Assembly: GCA_945859605.1 (NCBI GenBank)
Contig: OX243822.1
Location: 26,667,685 to 26,731,684, forward strand
DNA length: 64,000 bases
Direction of reading: 5' to 3'
Source: Lumbricus rubellus
Taxonomy: Eukaryota; Annelida; Clitellata; Crassiclitellata; Lumbricidae
In this document: positions 1 to 11,960 of the stretch, piece after piece
How the letters are laid out: each line of letters begins with the position of its first letter
How positions within the stretch are numbered: position 1 is the stretch's first letter
Translations under genes and position numbers: made by a program
The notes under the pieces: generated by a model
Told to the model about the DNA's origin: nothing
Seen by the model: the letters and a program-made list of their open reading frames with translations, nothing else
The model's database searches: none

Positions 1-500
1 AGAGGGAAGGGGCAAATGGAAAGGGCAGAGGGAAAGGGGCAAAGGGCAAAAGGGTAACGGGCGAGGCAAGGGGTGTGGTGTGGTGGTAAAACGACAATGG
101 GAACCGAAAGAAAGAAAGCGTGGGGTGAATACTGTATGATTGAAACTTGAAGGAAATGAGAAGAACTGGAATGGCTGAAGCGTGATGAAAGGCAGGGTTG
201 ATAATGGGAGGATAAGACAGAATGGAATGAGGAGGAAGAGGGGAGTATGAGAATATGGGAGGAGCAGAAGGTGGAGAATGGGAGGAGGAGGGGGAGGAGT
301 ATGGTGGTGGAGGAGAATGAGAATGGAAGGAGGAGGAGGACGATGACGAAGAGAACTAGGAGGAGGATAAAAAGGAGGGGAGAAGAAAAAGGAGGGGAGG
401 ATGAGGATTAGAAAGGAGGAGGCAGCAAATGGTAGGACAGAGAATAATATTACTGGACAAAGATAAGAGTGAGAAAGAGAGAGACTGAGAGGAAGTGAAA
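1..500. repeat. purine-rich low-complexity tract
   Basis: The plus strand is almost entirely A and G, first as irregular units of the type AGGGGCAAA/GGAAAGGGC, then as GGAGGA-rich runs from about 220 to 420. No open frame with family resemblance is present. It is best read as degenerate simple repeat; it could form triplex or G-rich structure, but that is inference. Confidence 0.75.
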
Positions 501-884
501 TCGGAAACAAAAGTCGAGAGAAAAACTAGGTTAATGACGAGATTCGTACATTCACAGTTTACAGGTCATGAACTCATACATCAAGCACTCACGCTAATCA
601 ATAGGGTCCACACCAACCCAAACTACCCCTCTCCCCTTCTCCTTCCTCCAAACCCCTCTCTCCCCAATCCATCCACTTAAACCCTGGTCCAAAAACCCTC
701 CTCACACCAAAACCTAAAACCATCTCGTTTACATTTTCGTTCACGCGTAACTAATTGGAATTCAAAACTGGCGGCGAATAAATTTACAATCCAAACAATG
801 ATAAATAGGGTAGGGCCAGTTAAGTCAGACAGTCACGGGGGGAGGGGTTGGTGCGTTTCATCTATAAATACTGCCGCCTGTCTG

Positions 885-1330
885 CCTTAATTCGTCTGTC
901 TATCTGTCTCTCTGTCAGTCTTTCTGAATGTATATTACCTCCTTGTTAGTCCGTCTGTCTATCTGTCTCTCTGTAAATCCCTCAGATTTTATATAATTAT
1001 GTCTCTCTATTAGATAGACATATATTAGTCCCTCTGCCTATCTCTTATAATATAGTCTGTCTGCCTATCTCTTAGTCTGTCTGCCTATCTTTTAGTCCGT
1101 CTGCCTATCTCTTAGTCCGTCAGCTTCCCTGTTAGCTATAGTTTCCTTGCCTGCCTACATTGCTGCTTGTCTGTCTGACTGTGTACTTGTCTATTTCATT
1201 GGCTGCCAACCAGCCTGCCTGCCTCTGTTTATGTCTGTCTCTGTTTATGTGCGTCTACTTGTCTGTCTGTCTGTGTCTGTCTATCTGCCTTGCTTCCTGT
1301 CTTCTCTGCCTGCTTATATACATGCCATGG
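885..1330. repeat. CTGT/CTGCCTAT low-complexity tract
   Basis: Repeated CTGTCTGCCTATCTCTTAGTC-like words and CTGCCTGC/CTGTCTGT runs dominate. The open frames across this stretch are Cys/Leu/Ser-rich translations of the repeat in several frames and are not genes. Confidence 0.8.
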
Positions 1331-2420
1331 TGCAGCATGGTTTACAGGAAAAAAGGCCAGCACAGTAATCTTTAGAAGAACTCCACCACTACCAGACCTG
1401 CAGTAATGCCAGTCCAAAGCTTCGAGAAAGAAGGAGGGCGACGTTAACCATGAATCTTAGAATTGACAGTGTCGTTAAACAGTGCTCAACTATAATAAGC
1501 CAACGCAGATAGAAGTTTATAAGCAGAATTATAATGATGGCAGTCCCTAAGGCAACCACCCCCCCCCCCCCCATACCCTCACCCTACCCCCAAGAGACTA
1601 CCATGGACATTGGTCATACGGTGTTTGCAACCTTTTCTTTTTATAGCCACGGTATACGAGGGTGGGTGGACAGTCTTCCCCTCACCATCTGGTCTTCCCA
1701 AAATCAGTGTGTACTCACTATACAGTCGAGTTTTAATATCGGGGAGAGAGGGGGGACAAAAACAAACATCTGCCTGTCAGAATACTAATTTCTATGGTGT
1801 TTACACGAAAAGAAGACATCAAATGCCGCCAACAACAGACATGAATTGAGATGATAATTTATCTTTTATTTATTTTTTATTCTTTATTTATCTCACTGGT
1901 CAAGCACCAATCAAAATTTAATGGCTGTCATCAATATCTTATGATGAACAACGATGATCTTTGTGATGATGTGATGACTAAGGACTAAGTGCTTCTGAAT
2001 CATTAAAAAATTTTAATCATTGTGTACGAACTTATGGCACTTAAATCTCTGCATATTATTATTATTATTATTAAGGAGACCGACAACGATGATGATGATC
2101 AAAATATAAGCTTATAAATGATTATTATGATCATTATGATGATAAATGATAATCATGATCATGATGTCAATATTAAACGAGAGCAAGAAAACATAGGGCA
2201 ATGCATGATAGGCAATACCATACCTTGAGGCAATTGTTAATCTTACACCAACAAGTACTTTAGATAAAACAAAAAATTAAAATAACAATAATAATAATAA
2301 TGGCATATAAATTGTGATTGCCATTATCATTATCATTAGAATCAATGAATAACGTGAATATTTTAAGAATCAATGAGAACAAAAGAACGATGACAACTTC
2401 CCATAAAACAACTCCCTCCA
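1331..2420. other. no gene recognised
   Basis: AT-rich DNA with a short poly-C run near 1559-1572 and scattered ATT/ATG-type trinucleotide runs (2056-2075, 2285-2300). I see no exon-like open frame with splice sites and no element ends. Confidence 0.5.
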
Positions 2421-2640
2421 CGGCTTTTTTTAACGTGCAGTTCTACACAAAATGTGCAGTTCTAAATGGATTTCTGCAGTTGTAAAAGCACTTCTGTACA
2501 GTTAAAACTAGTTAGCAAAAAAGGTAACTTTTCTCCAATTGAGAGTAATTTACCATGGAGGAGAGAAGGAAAAGAAGGGGTTGTGCAGTTCTAAAAATTC
2601 CTTAAAAACAGCCCTGAAATCCCCCTAGGGTTTGACAGAA
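2421..2640. mobile_element. degraded copy of the GTGCAGTTCTAAA repeat family
   Basis: Contains the words AACGTGCAGTTCTACAC, TGTGCAGTTCTAAATGG and AGTAATTTACCATGGAGGA, which recur at 39173-39367 and, inverted, at 38891-39085. The 39173 copy has terminal repeats and an 8-bp duplication, so this is an older relative. Here the right end reads ACAGCCCTG, but the left end is eroded and no target duplication is visible. Confidence 0.6.
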
Positions 2641-2864
2641 AATTCAGTGAAGACAACACCATGCAGATAGTTGACTCAAGGGGTAATGGGGTAAAGAATC
2701 AAATTGAGTCACGGCAGAAAACGGGGCAACAAAAATTGTAAAGCAACTGAGATATATCTAACATCATAAAAGAAGTAACACTGCAAATAACGCAGCCAAG
2801 CAACAGAACCAAATGCAAATGTTTGTCAAGCCGCTTGTAAACGTCAACGCCTGGCCAGACAACC

Positions 2865-2945
2865 AGAGACAGATAGATAGACAGAGACACACAGACAGGC
2901 AGACAGAGACAGGCAGGCAGACAGAGACAGGCAGGCAGACACATA
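2865..2945. repeat. GACA/AGGCAGAC simple repeat
   Basis: About 80 bp of CAGACAGAGACAGGCAGG-like repeats. The minus-strand frame across it is Cys/Leu-rich repeat translation. Confidence 0.8.
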
Positions 2946-3142
2946 CAGAGTGAAATACACAGTACAGATAGGCAATCTTCCATCAACGACAAAGAAAGAC
3001 ATACATGTAGTTACAGATTTTTAAAATGTCTAGTCAGTTATAAAATAATATAATTATATAAAACTCGCAAGACCATTAAACCAGTTGGATGAAAAACTGT
3101 TGAACCACAACCATTATATCTAGCATCCCATAACAACTACTG

Positions 3143-3360
3143 TGGGGCACGGTAGTGTAGTGGTGGCGTCGTTGCCTTGGAGCCGGAAGGTTCGAGGTTC
3201 GAACCCACCTCGCCACGTAAGGACCTTGGGCAAGTCCTTCACTCACAATTGCTCAGCGCTTCGGCATGAAACTCCGATGCAGTGTCCGCTCTGCATTCGG
3301 GAGCGCCTCTGAGGAGAGAGCTTGAAAGGACGCTATAACAAGTGCACATACAAACAAATA
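3143..3360 (+). mobile_element. tRNA-derived SINE, near full length
   Basis: The head has a pol III A-box-like word (GTAGTGTAGTGG near 3151) and a B box (GGTTCGAACCC near 3198), followed by a body with GGGCAAGTCCTTCACTC and a tail with GGGAGCGCCTCTGAG, then GACGCTATAACAAGTGCAC and CAAACAAA. The same layout recurs at 4368, 5535, 55681, 56022 and 58138, which defines the family. Promoter box assignment follows known tRNA-SINE structure. Confidence 0.85.
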
Positions 3361-3499
3361 TGGGACCACATCTCTGATTCGTAGACGTTCTGTGTGGCTG
3401 AGCAATGAGCAATTGAGCATGTGCGAAAAATGTAATTAAATAATTATGATATGAGGCAAGCAGAGTCATTGTATAGACATGGAATGTTACGTAGTCTAT

Positions 3500-3603
3500 T
3501 TAGTCATACAACAACAATACATTTATCACACAACAATACATTTATCACACAACAATACATTTATCATACAACAATACATATATCATACAACAATACATTT
3601 TTG
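3500..3603. repeat. about 20-bp minisatellite
   Basis: Five tandem copies of an ACAACAATACATTTATCATA-like unit. Confidence 0.8.
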
Positions 3604-3869
3604 TGGGATGACAAGTAATCAGGAAAACAACTACTAACAAACAAGTTAGTATGCAAACCCTCTGCCATGACTCACGCTTGTGAATCATGTACACAGTGGT
3701 AGAACTAACATAGGTGGCAGAATTCGACCTGAATATTTTTACCCACACCTTATGATCTGCCAAAAATTATTCTCAGTGGAATTTTTCATATATTCTTCCT
3801 TAGAATTAATTTCTTCGACCTCCAGTGACCGTGACCAATGGCAACTCCACTGATCATACGGCCTGCATA

Positions 3870-4115
3870 AATTATCACTCGCTCTAGAACTGCTATGGTT
3901 CCATCTCGACCATAAATGGCTGTAATTGGCCCTTCTCTTTGGAATGCCCTTCTCCTTCTGTTCGCTCTACACTTCTTTCTGGCAGTCTCTCTTCTTCTTT
4001 CTCTCTCATCACAAAACCTGCTTCTTCTCGCGGGGTCCTGCACACTGGGAGCGCCTCTGAATGGTTCACCCTACTAGAGGCGCTTTATAAATGTTTAAAT
4101 ACAATACAATAAATT
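3870..4115 (+). mobile_element. LINE 3' end (CR1/L2/Rex-type ORF2 tail), truncated
   Basis: On the plus strand a damaged frame reads the hallmark IGPSLWNAL of the C-terminal tail of CR1/L2-like reverse transcriptase ORFs, then a Ser/Leu-rich stretch, then the 3' tail GGGAGCGCCTCTGAA..CTAGAGGCGCTTTATAAATG and ACAATACAAT. The same tail ends the copies at 21050 (minus), 23125 and 46405. The copy lacks endonuclease and polymerase domains, so it is dead. Confidence 0.75.
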
Positions 4116-4367
4116 AGAGAAGTGCCTTAGAAAGTGCAGTTCATGATTTTAGAGTTTCCATGGCGTGAGACTATCATTGTGCTCGAAAGCATACTGGACA
4201 GTCAAAGGGGGTCTGGGTTCAAATTCCCACGAGAGCAGATATTTTACAAATATTTTTGTGCCGCCTGTACCCCCCTATCCAACTCAGCGGTAATGAGCAC
4301 ATTGACCGCACACTGTTGGTGGGAAGATGAGACAGCGAGGGAGAGGACTGGCCATCTGCTCTTATAA

Positions 4368-4588
4368 GTGAGGCACAGTGGTGTAGTGGGTATGTTTATG
4401 GCCTTGCACCCAAAGGATTGCAGGTTCGAATCCACCTAAGTCTGTGGGTAGGAACTTTGGGCAAGTCCTTCACTCGTAATTGCTCAGCGTTTAAGTGTGA
4501 AACTCTGACGCAGTGTCCACGCTGCATTCGGGAGCACCTCTGAGTAGCGAGCTTTAAGGGGCGCTATAACAAGTGCACATACAAACAT
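4368..4588 (+). mobile_element. tRNA-derived SINE
   Basis: Same family as 3143, with a diverged head (GTGGTGTAGTGGG..) and an intact B box (GGTTCGAATCC near 4422). It ends in GGGCGCTATAACAAGTGCACATACAAAC. Confidence 0.85.
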
Positions 4589-4618
4589 CAAAGAAACTGG
4601 GTGAGTTTACTTAAATTT

Positions 4619-4735
4619 AAACACCTTTTTAATTGTGAAATTTAACGAAATAAGATTATCAACATTGTTGTTACATAAATTTACAAATGTCAAAAATCTT
4701 ATTATCTTAGTTAAATTTCACAATTAAAAAGGTGA
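4619..4735. repeat. palindromic (foldback) element
   Basis: The left arm from about 4621 (CACCTTTTTAATTGTGAAAT, then TTAAC) is mirrored by the right arm ending about 4733 (ATTTCACAATTAAAAAGGTG). The arms are about 25 bp plus a looser continuation (ATAAGAT/ATCTTAT) around a roughly 45-bp loop. It could be a small MITE; no clear target duplication was found. Confidence 0.75.
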
Positions 4736-4909
4736 GTTAATTATCGACATCGGTTTTACATCAGACAAATAAGAAGTTGCCAACACTTCACACTAATGGC
4801 TGCCTCAGGGCTAGTTTAAGAGACTACTCAAGATTCTTCCTCTTATCAGTTCAAAACATTTAAGGGTTGTAAGTCGCCTCCAAGAATAGATCTATCCATC
4901 GACAATTAA

Positions 4910-4978
4910 CCATTTACCGACTGAGGGTATAGAATTTCCCAAAACATAAAAGTTTGCCGCACTTTGGTCGGTAAATGG
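4910..4978. mobile_element. TTAA-flanked 69-bp MITE
   Basis: The ends are CCATTTACCGAC and GTCGGTAAATGG, perfect 12-bp inverted repeats, flanked on both sides by TTAA (4906-4909 and 4979-4982). TTAA duplications are typical of piggyBac and Kolobok-type elements. No coding capacity. Confidence 0.7.
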
Positions 4979-5534
4979 TTAAGGTGACCAATTGATGCAA
5001 GGAAGGTAAGTAAGAAAATACTTGGAAGGTAAGTAAGAAAATATGTAAGTAAGCAGTCGGAGCACACGTGCGACAGACGCTCATACTTTACAACAACTAT
5101 GCACAATACAATTTGGTGAAAGGCATCACAAAAGTAAATTCTTAATCAAAGAAGACAAGAACAAAATAAAACCAATGCAGTATTATAAACATTCAGAGAA
5201 CATCTGATTTATCGATTTTTATCGATATCTATGAAATTTATTAAAGTAAGTAAGTAATCATATCTATGAAAGTAAGTAAGTACCCGGTTGGATTCAAGCG
5301 CTTCGGCCGAATGATCTTCTTTGCCTTTGAAGCAATGTTGACATTTGCTTTTGTTGAAAATGTTCGCCTCAAACTTGCGACATTTACTCGTCAACGAATC
5401 CATTCTTGTCACCACTGTCTGCCAGAAGGAGAAAAAGAGAATAATGAAGATAACAGTTTAAATTCCTCAACACGTAACATTGTAAGCTCAACAGGAGGCT
5501 AAGTCAGGGCAACAAAAGACAAGGCAACAGCTGG

Positions 5535-5714
5535 AGAGTTGCAGGTTCGAATCCACCTCAAATCGCCATGTAGGAACCTTGGGCAAGTCCTTCACTCGCA
5601 ATTCCTTAGTGCTTCGGCGTGAAACTCCGATGCAGTGTCCCCTCTGCAGTCGGGAGCGCTTCTGATTAGTAACCTTGAAGGGGCATTATAACAAGTGCAC
5701 ACACAAACAAACAG
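5535..5714 (+). mobile_element. tRNA-derived SINE, 5' truncated
   Basis: Begins at the B box (GGTTCGAATCC near 5544) and continues through GGGCAAGTCCTTCACTCGC and the CGGGAGCGCTTCTGA tail to ACAAGTGCACACACAAAC. The A-box half is missing. Confidence 0.8.
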
Positions 5715-8630
5715 AGATCAGACAAGAGGGACGGACCGCTACCAGTGAGACACCGCCAGACAAGTGCACTGCTGTTCTGTACGAGAAGCGTTGCGATGCA
5801 CGGAGTCAGTGGAAAACATCGAGCATGTAAGCAGCAGCCAGGGCATATTTTGCAATATGACCAATAAGCCGAGTAGCAAAATGGCTAATGCAGAGTAAGT
5901 TTCAACTTTGTTATTTTTTTAAATTATTGTACAAATTCTTAAGTTACATCTTTCAGGGCAATTCAACCCCCCTCCACCCCTACCCCCCAAAACCATATGC
6001 CTCACGAGAGTGCAACTACATAAAGACATCAAAACGTTACTGGTAACTCTACAACATTCAGTTTACCTTAGTCAAAACATGCCCTGGAGACTGGAAAATG
6101 GCTTCCGCTCACAAGCACTCGCAGACTCGAGCACACACTCACATGTCTACCAGACGCCTCTAACGAAAAGTCCGACGCTACGTACAATCTGATGGGAATT
6201 AACTGGAGAATTCACTCGAAGCCACGCGCCGATGGCCATGCGATCACAAAAAATATCGTCTCACAATTCTCAACACGAGCTAGAAAAAAATACGGCGTCG
6301 CAATGCGCCTTAAAAACTCACTTTTAAAAGACATAAAAAGTTCATTTACACGTAAACTGCCACCTTACCTGTGATTAATCGGTAGTTCGCGAAAATATAT
6401 CCAATCTAAAACCCGAAAAACGACCCAAACTCAGTCAACATTGTAGCACAGCCCACCCTACCTATGCAGCTATGTTAATAACTGAGCGAACTTCAGGTGT
6501 AGCATCCAGCAAATCTATTATTGAAATATCGATGGTCCATTGCTGCAGGTTTTATCGCCTACAGGTGTCACTACGAGTGCCTAATTAATATTAATTCATA
6601 CATGCGCCTACGAGACTGCTAAATATTAATTAGTTTTCAAACAGTATAATGACATGGGCGGGATAAATTAGTATAATTACGTGTAATTAGACGTCCGCAA
6701 GTCGACGGATGCCGCTAATAATTATTAGGACTATTATTAATTTATTGGAGAGCCTCGTATAATTAATATTAATTAGAACATGAATATCAGAACATGAAGT
6801 TGGTGAATCACGTGACCAAATACACCACGGCGGGAAACTTACCTAATTATTATGCTCGTGAGTAAGATATATCGAGATTCGGTTGTCATTAATTTTGTAA
6901 ACTTGAAAAGAACTAATGCGATAGGCCTACAGTACTAAAAACTTAATTCAAGTCTTGTTCAGGAACTACACTTTCACTTCGAGACAGTTCCCAAAAAGTC
7001 GAAACAAAAGCCCAGGATAGTTCGAGACAGAATTGGCGAAACCGAGACATCAACAACCTGTTTCAAGTCGTCTCGAGGCCGGGAGTCCGAGACGTTACTG
7101 TCTGAAGTCCATACAATTCTGGCTTTTCTTGCCTTGCCGTGTGTGTATGAGATGAAAGAAACAGGATTTAGGATTTATGGGGAATATTATTTTGATATTT
7201 CATAGAACGAGTATTGTTGAGGAGAACACCTGAGAAAAACATTATATGAAATGAAATCGCGTAAGCTTAGGCTATGAAGTAGCTAGAGAATTAACCGTTT
7301 TAAAGGTGTTTACTACATCAACGGGTTTTAAAGCAGTCTTGAGAATTTGAGAACAATGGTAGCCTAAAGATCGAGTGGCGGTTGAACCAGAAGAGTTCTA
7401 TCTACGAACCATTACGTTGTAGGCCTATTATAATAATAATTAAGTGCATGGTGAATTATGCGCGCCATGCACGTTAGGAAAATAAATTATTATCAAACTC
7501 ACCGTCAGATATTGGAAATGCTAAATCTCGCCTGTTTCTATTCTAAGGTCTTAAGGCAATTTAAACTATTAAACAATTTGAAATTAGTTTTTTCAACATT
7601 ATGGGCTCCTCCCCGTCGTTTGTATGCAATCGCTCGGCCAAATAGATGAACATACATCCAATTTTATTAGGTTGCATTTAAACACCTTTGAAACAGTTGT
7701 TTCTCTGCTTTATATACGCATACACAATATATTTATATGGAATTTATTACGGTACAAACCTGTAGAAAGAAAGTAGGCATAGTAACGAACTCGATGAGTC
7801 AATGACCAGTGTGTGATGTACATGACTCTGGGGGGGGGGAGTTACCCAAGACTGGATTTCCCCCTTATAAAAGTCCCGATGTGGTGTATACTGTATAGGC
7901 CTACATGTAAAATTCTAAATACGTAGACTACCATTTTCCCTCTCCGGCGAAAATGGTATATATTTTTCGTGAGATTTCGACTGAAAGACTAAACAGGTCA
8001 TCTCGCATTTTCCTCCAACCACCCTGAGTGTTGGTAATTTAAGTTTCTTTGTCTCGTCAGACAAGTCCAGTCCTCTTCTTCGCAAAACTCATCTTCCCAC
8101 TAATCATTGCTGAGTTGGATTGAAGGGGGAGATAATGGTGGATCAGAAATCTAAAACCAATTACTAATACTACTAATGACTTCTGATACAAAAACCGCTA
8201 ACAGGTTATAACTTCAACTCAATAAAAGTCTCTGATAATTTCTAAACCGCTCATATTTGACACACGATTTAAATTCAATGAAAAAACTCTTGAAAGATTC
8301 TTGGCTGCAACTCATTTATTTAACTAAAAAGACAATTAACACAAGACAATTAAGTAATTCCATCGGTTCATAATTCAACACAGGTACCAAGCTGAGAAAA
8401 ATAAAATACAGTTAAGAAACAATCTCAAAAAGTCTCTAATACATAGTCTAGATTGCAACAACGACATCATCTGACGCAATCATCAACATTTTAGATACAA
8501 CACAAAAGATTGAGACTGTTCAATGTTCATAAAAAATTACGGATTTTTCATAAACACAAATGAAACGCTGTTTTTCGATATTTCCGTCCTTACAGAGTTC
8601 AAAACATTGCAATACAATTGCATTTCATAA
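5715..8630. other. no gene recognised
   Basis: AT-rich, with short frames only. TAGGCCTA words occur near 6923, 7420 and 7895. Two imperfect copies of words ending in AAAGGTGTTTAC (7301) and AAACACCTTTGAAAC (7680, inverted) resemble the dispersed foldback family seen at 57440 and 60524. A G run lies at 7831-7840. Confidence 0.45.
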
Positions 8631-8639
8631 ACTACAACA

Positions 8640-8905
8640 GCATAATTATGATGAAATGCAATACCATTTGATGAAGTACATCTGATACAATTGCATACAT
8701 GATAAAATACAATAGCATTTCATTAAAAGCATACGCATCTGACAAAATGCAGTTGCATTTGATAAACTACAATTGCATTTGATGCTATATAATTGTATTT
8801 GAAACATGACAATTGCACCTGATACAATACAATTGCACTTGATGCAATACAACTGTATTTGATAAAATGCAATTACATTTCAAACAACACAATTCCATCT
8901 GCTAT
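8640..8905. repeat. about 21-bp minisatellite (TTTGATAAAATGCAATTGCA)
   Basis: Roughly a dozen degenerate copies of a unit built from TGCATTTGATA/AAATACAATTGCA. The minus-strand frame across it is a Cys/Ile/Asn-rich repeat translation, not a protein gene. Confidence 0.75.
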
Positions 8906-9244
8906 TGCCATCATTTCAAAAAGCTCAGAAGATTATGTATGTAAAGTAAAACTGTTTAAAGATAGTACAGTAAAAATGTTTAAGGATCGTTAAGGATGGA
9001 TGACAATTAATTATAAATGTTTTCAATGACAAAATCACACGAGTGATAAACAATACACGAAATTCAAAAGGAAAGGAGACAAAATCCTGACAGAGACCAC
9101 CGATATATACAACACTGAAAGGAGCAATAAAAAGGTGTCGAAAGTCTAAACTTGGCAAAATTGAAAGGAGCAATAAAAAGGTGTCTAACATGGCCCAATG
9201 AAATCTCAAGCTCAACTGCTCATCTATAGTAACTGAACTCAAAT

Positions 9245-9355
9245 TAGGACTTGCTCAAGGTCCCAACAAAGTGACCGCCCAAGTAGGGATTCAAACCCTA
9301 CCACCCGCATCCTAATCATGTGCTCTAATCAATCGGCAACCTTACCCTAATCAGA
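9245..9355 (-). mobile_element. possible old tRNA-SINE remnant
   Basis: On the minus strand GGTTGCCGATTGATTAGAGC is followed by a B-box-like GGTTTGAATCCC and, on the other side, GGACTTGCTCAAGG-like sequence resembling the body of the SINE family. Strongly diverged, so the assignment is tentative. Confidence 0.35.
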
Positions 9356-9604
9356 TTAAAACCATTTCCTTCACAAGCAGCAGGAATACATATCATCATC
9401 GAAAATCCGTAGAAATGTTTCCACACTTCCCTTTAAAATATCTCCTCTTCATTCAACCTTCGTTTAACAACATCCATGCAGCAAACCAATCAGTCCACGT
9501 CAACTAAGAATTTATTATGCTCCATTATCTAAAGACCAAGCACATCAATCGATGGTATTGCACCATTGTGAGCAAGCACCTGCTCCATGTCCCTACACGG
9601 TAAC

Positions 9605-9840
9605 CGGAAAACCCCATACTTTCAGCATCACCGGAGAAAAACCCATACTTGCAGCAGTACCTAGAAAACCATACTCTTAGCATTACCGAAGAAAAACCCA
9701 TACTTTCAGCACTACTGGAAAACCCATACTCTCAACATCATCAGAAAACCCATAATCTGCCGGAAAAACCCATAGTCTCAACATTACGGGGAAAACCCAT
9801 ACTAAACATTACTGGAAAAAACCATTACTCTCAGCATTAC
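9605..9840. repeat. about 28-bp minisatellite (GGAAAACCCATACT..)
   Basis: Eight or more copies of GGAAAACCCATACTCTCAGC followed by ATTAC or ATCACC, with length variation. A frame reading through it is rich in Lys-Pro-Ile and is a repeat translation. It lies just downstream of the RBBP6-like stop codon. Confidence 0.75.
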
Positions 9841-9927
9841 ACAGCTAGCGGTCTAATCAATCAGCCGCCTTGTCCAACATTCAGCTCGATCACCATAAAC
9901 ATTAATTAGACAGTCATAACAAAACTT

Positions 9928-9933
9928 TTTATT
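9928..9933 (-). promoter_or_regulatory. candidate polyadenylation signal AATAAA overlapping a stop codon
   Basis: On the minus strand the last codons read GAG AAA TAA, so AATAAA spans the stop of the RBBP6-like gene. If used, the 3' UTR would be extremely short; other TTTATT words farther downstream (for example near 8316) are alternatives. Confidence 0.35.
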
Positions 9934-11960
9934 TCTCTAACAAAACCAACGCCTTCTTCTTCTTTAACGTAGACTTTCCCAAGTTTGATTTATTGTCGGA
10001 ATGCTTTCGCTTCGACGTTGTCGACGTCACGGATTCCAAGTCACCACGACGACGCTTTGGCGAAATACTGCCGGCGTCATGACAACTGGATGAAGCATCG
10101 CTAGATCTCTTCCTCGAACTGCGGCCCTCTGGTGCTGAAGCCAACTCATCATCGTCGCTACTATGGCGACTGTTCTGCGATGAAGACTGGGGCTTGCGCT
10201 GGCGACTCTTCTCATCGAGAGTGGAACTAACTTTCTCTTTTTTCTCTTCTTGCTTGTGCTCTGTTTTTCTACGAGTTGATCGTGACTTTTTCGACGAATG
10301 ACAGAAGGTGGATTTTGAAGAGCTTTTGTCTTTTCGATAAGAGCATGAAGATGAATCAGAGTCGCTATCATGACTATGTTGTGAGGCAGAGTCCGAGTCA
10401 TCGTCATGGCGACGATGCTTAGAGTCTGATTTCGAGCTGCTGCTGTCATGACGATGCTTAGAGACTTTCTTGGAGCTGCTAGTGTCACGATGATGTCCAG
10501 AGTCTGATTCTGAGCTGCTGTCGTCATGGTGATGATGCTTAGAGACTTTTTTGGAACTACTGTCGTCATGACGATGCTTAGAGACTGTTTTTGAGCTGCT
10601 GGCGTCCAGATGTTCAGAGTCTGATTCTGAGCTGCTGTCGTCATAGTGACAAAGCTTAGAGGCTGACTTGGAACCACCGTTTTCACAACGATGTGTAGAT
10701 ACTGATTTGGAGCTGCTGCTGTCACGACGATTCTTAGAGGTTTTCTTGGAACTGCTGTCATCATGGCGATGCTTAGAGACCGATTCGGAGCCACTGTTGT
10801 CACGACGACGATGCTTAGAGGCTGACTTGGTACTACCGTCGTCATGACGATGTGTAGACACTGATTTTGAGCTGCTGTTGTCACGACGACGATGCTTGGA
10901 GGCTTTTTTCGAGCTGCTGACATCAGGCTGATGCTTAGAGTCCAATTCTGAGCTGTTATCATCATGGCGATGATGCTTAGAAGCTGACTTAGAACTACTG
11001 TTGTCATGACAATGCTTAGAGACTTTCTTGGAGCTTCTATCGTCATGGTGATGCTTAGAGACTGGTTTGGAGCTGCTGTTGTCATGGCGATGATGCTTAG
11101 AGGTCTTGTCACGATGCTTAGAGGTTTTTCTGGAGCTGCTGGCGTCAAGACAACCGGAGTCTGAATCAGAGTTGCTATCGTTATGTTGATGATGCCTGGA
11201 GGCTTTCTTGGAACTACTGTTGTCATGACTACGATGCTTAGAGGTCTTTACAGAGCTGCTGTTTTCAAGATGATGATGTTTAGAGGCTTTCTTCGAGCTG
11301 CTGACGTCAGGGTCATGCTTAGAGTCCAATTCGGAGCTGCTATCGTCAAGGCGATGACGCTTAGAAGCTGACTCATAACTATCCACAAGATGATGCTTAG
11401 AGGCCTTTTCAGTGCTGCTGTTGTCGTCATGATGCTTGGACACTGATTTTGAGCTGCTGTGGTCACGGTGCCTAGAGTTTCTCCTGCAACTACTGCTGTC
11501 ACGGCGATGTTGAGAGTCTTTCTTAGAGCTGCTGCTGTCACGGCGATGTTTAGAGTCTTTCTTAGAGCTGCTGCTGTCACGGTGATGTTGAGAGTCCCTT
11601 TTAGAGCTACTGCTGTCACGCCTATGCTTAGAGTCCCTTTTAGAGCTACTGCTGTCACGCCTATGCTTAGAGTCCCTCTTAGAACTACTGCTGTCACGGC
11701 GTTGCTTAGAGTCCGTTTTAGAGCTGCTGCCTTTTCTGGGGCTACTCTCACGGCGATGCTTGTATACTGATTTTGAGTTACTGTTGTCATGCCGAAGTGT
11801 AGAGGCTTTTTTGGAGCTGCTATTGTCACTACGATGCTTAGAGACCGATTCGGTGCTACTGTTGTCATGACGATGATGTTCAGAGGAAATTTTGGAGCTA
11901 CCGTTGTCATGACGACGCCATGAAGAGAATTCAGGTCTCTTGTAGTTAGGTTGACGATTC
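9929..11960 (-). CDS. RBBP6-like exon D: Ser/Lys/His/Asp repeat tail and stop
   Basis: A single 2,032-bp terminal exon with acceptor TTTCTTAG. It is open from the acceptor to TAA at 9929. About 40 degenerate units of the type HRHDDSSSKKVSK (54-60 bp) fill it, corresponding in position to the RS-rich region of RBBP6. The end is basic (KRKHSDNKS, STLKKKKALVLLEK), suggesting nuclear localisation. Because the unit lacks stops in other frames, long overlapping shadow frames exist on the same strand. Confidence 0.85.

Noticed and set aside
3143..3215. A tRNA gene
   Set aside because: The A- and B-box-like words belong to a dispersed SINE head; the cloverleaf cannot be completed and the same head recurs with a shared non-tRNA body.
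5266..5502. 78-residue plus-strand frame [10 protein letters not shown]...
   Set aside because: No domain, no clear splice sites, and bordered by repeat DNA; could be chance.
10027..11910. Alternative long minus-strand frames (399 and 220 residues) and plus-strand frames at 11183 and 11459
   Set aside because: They are frame shadows of the repetitive RBBP6-like exon D; the real frame joins correctly to exon C in phase and matches the RBBP6-like layout.
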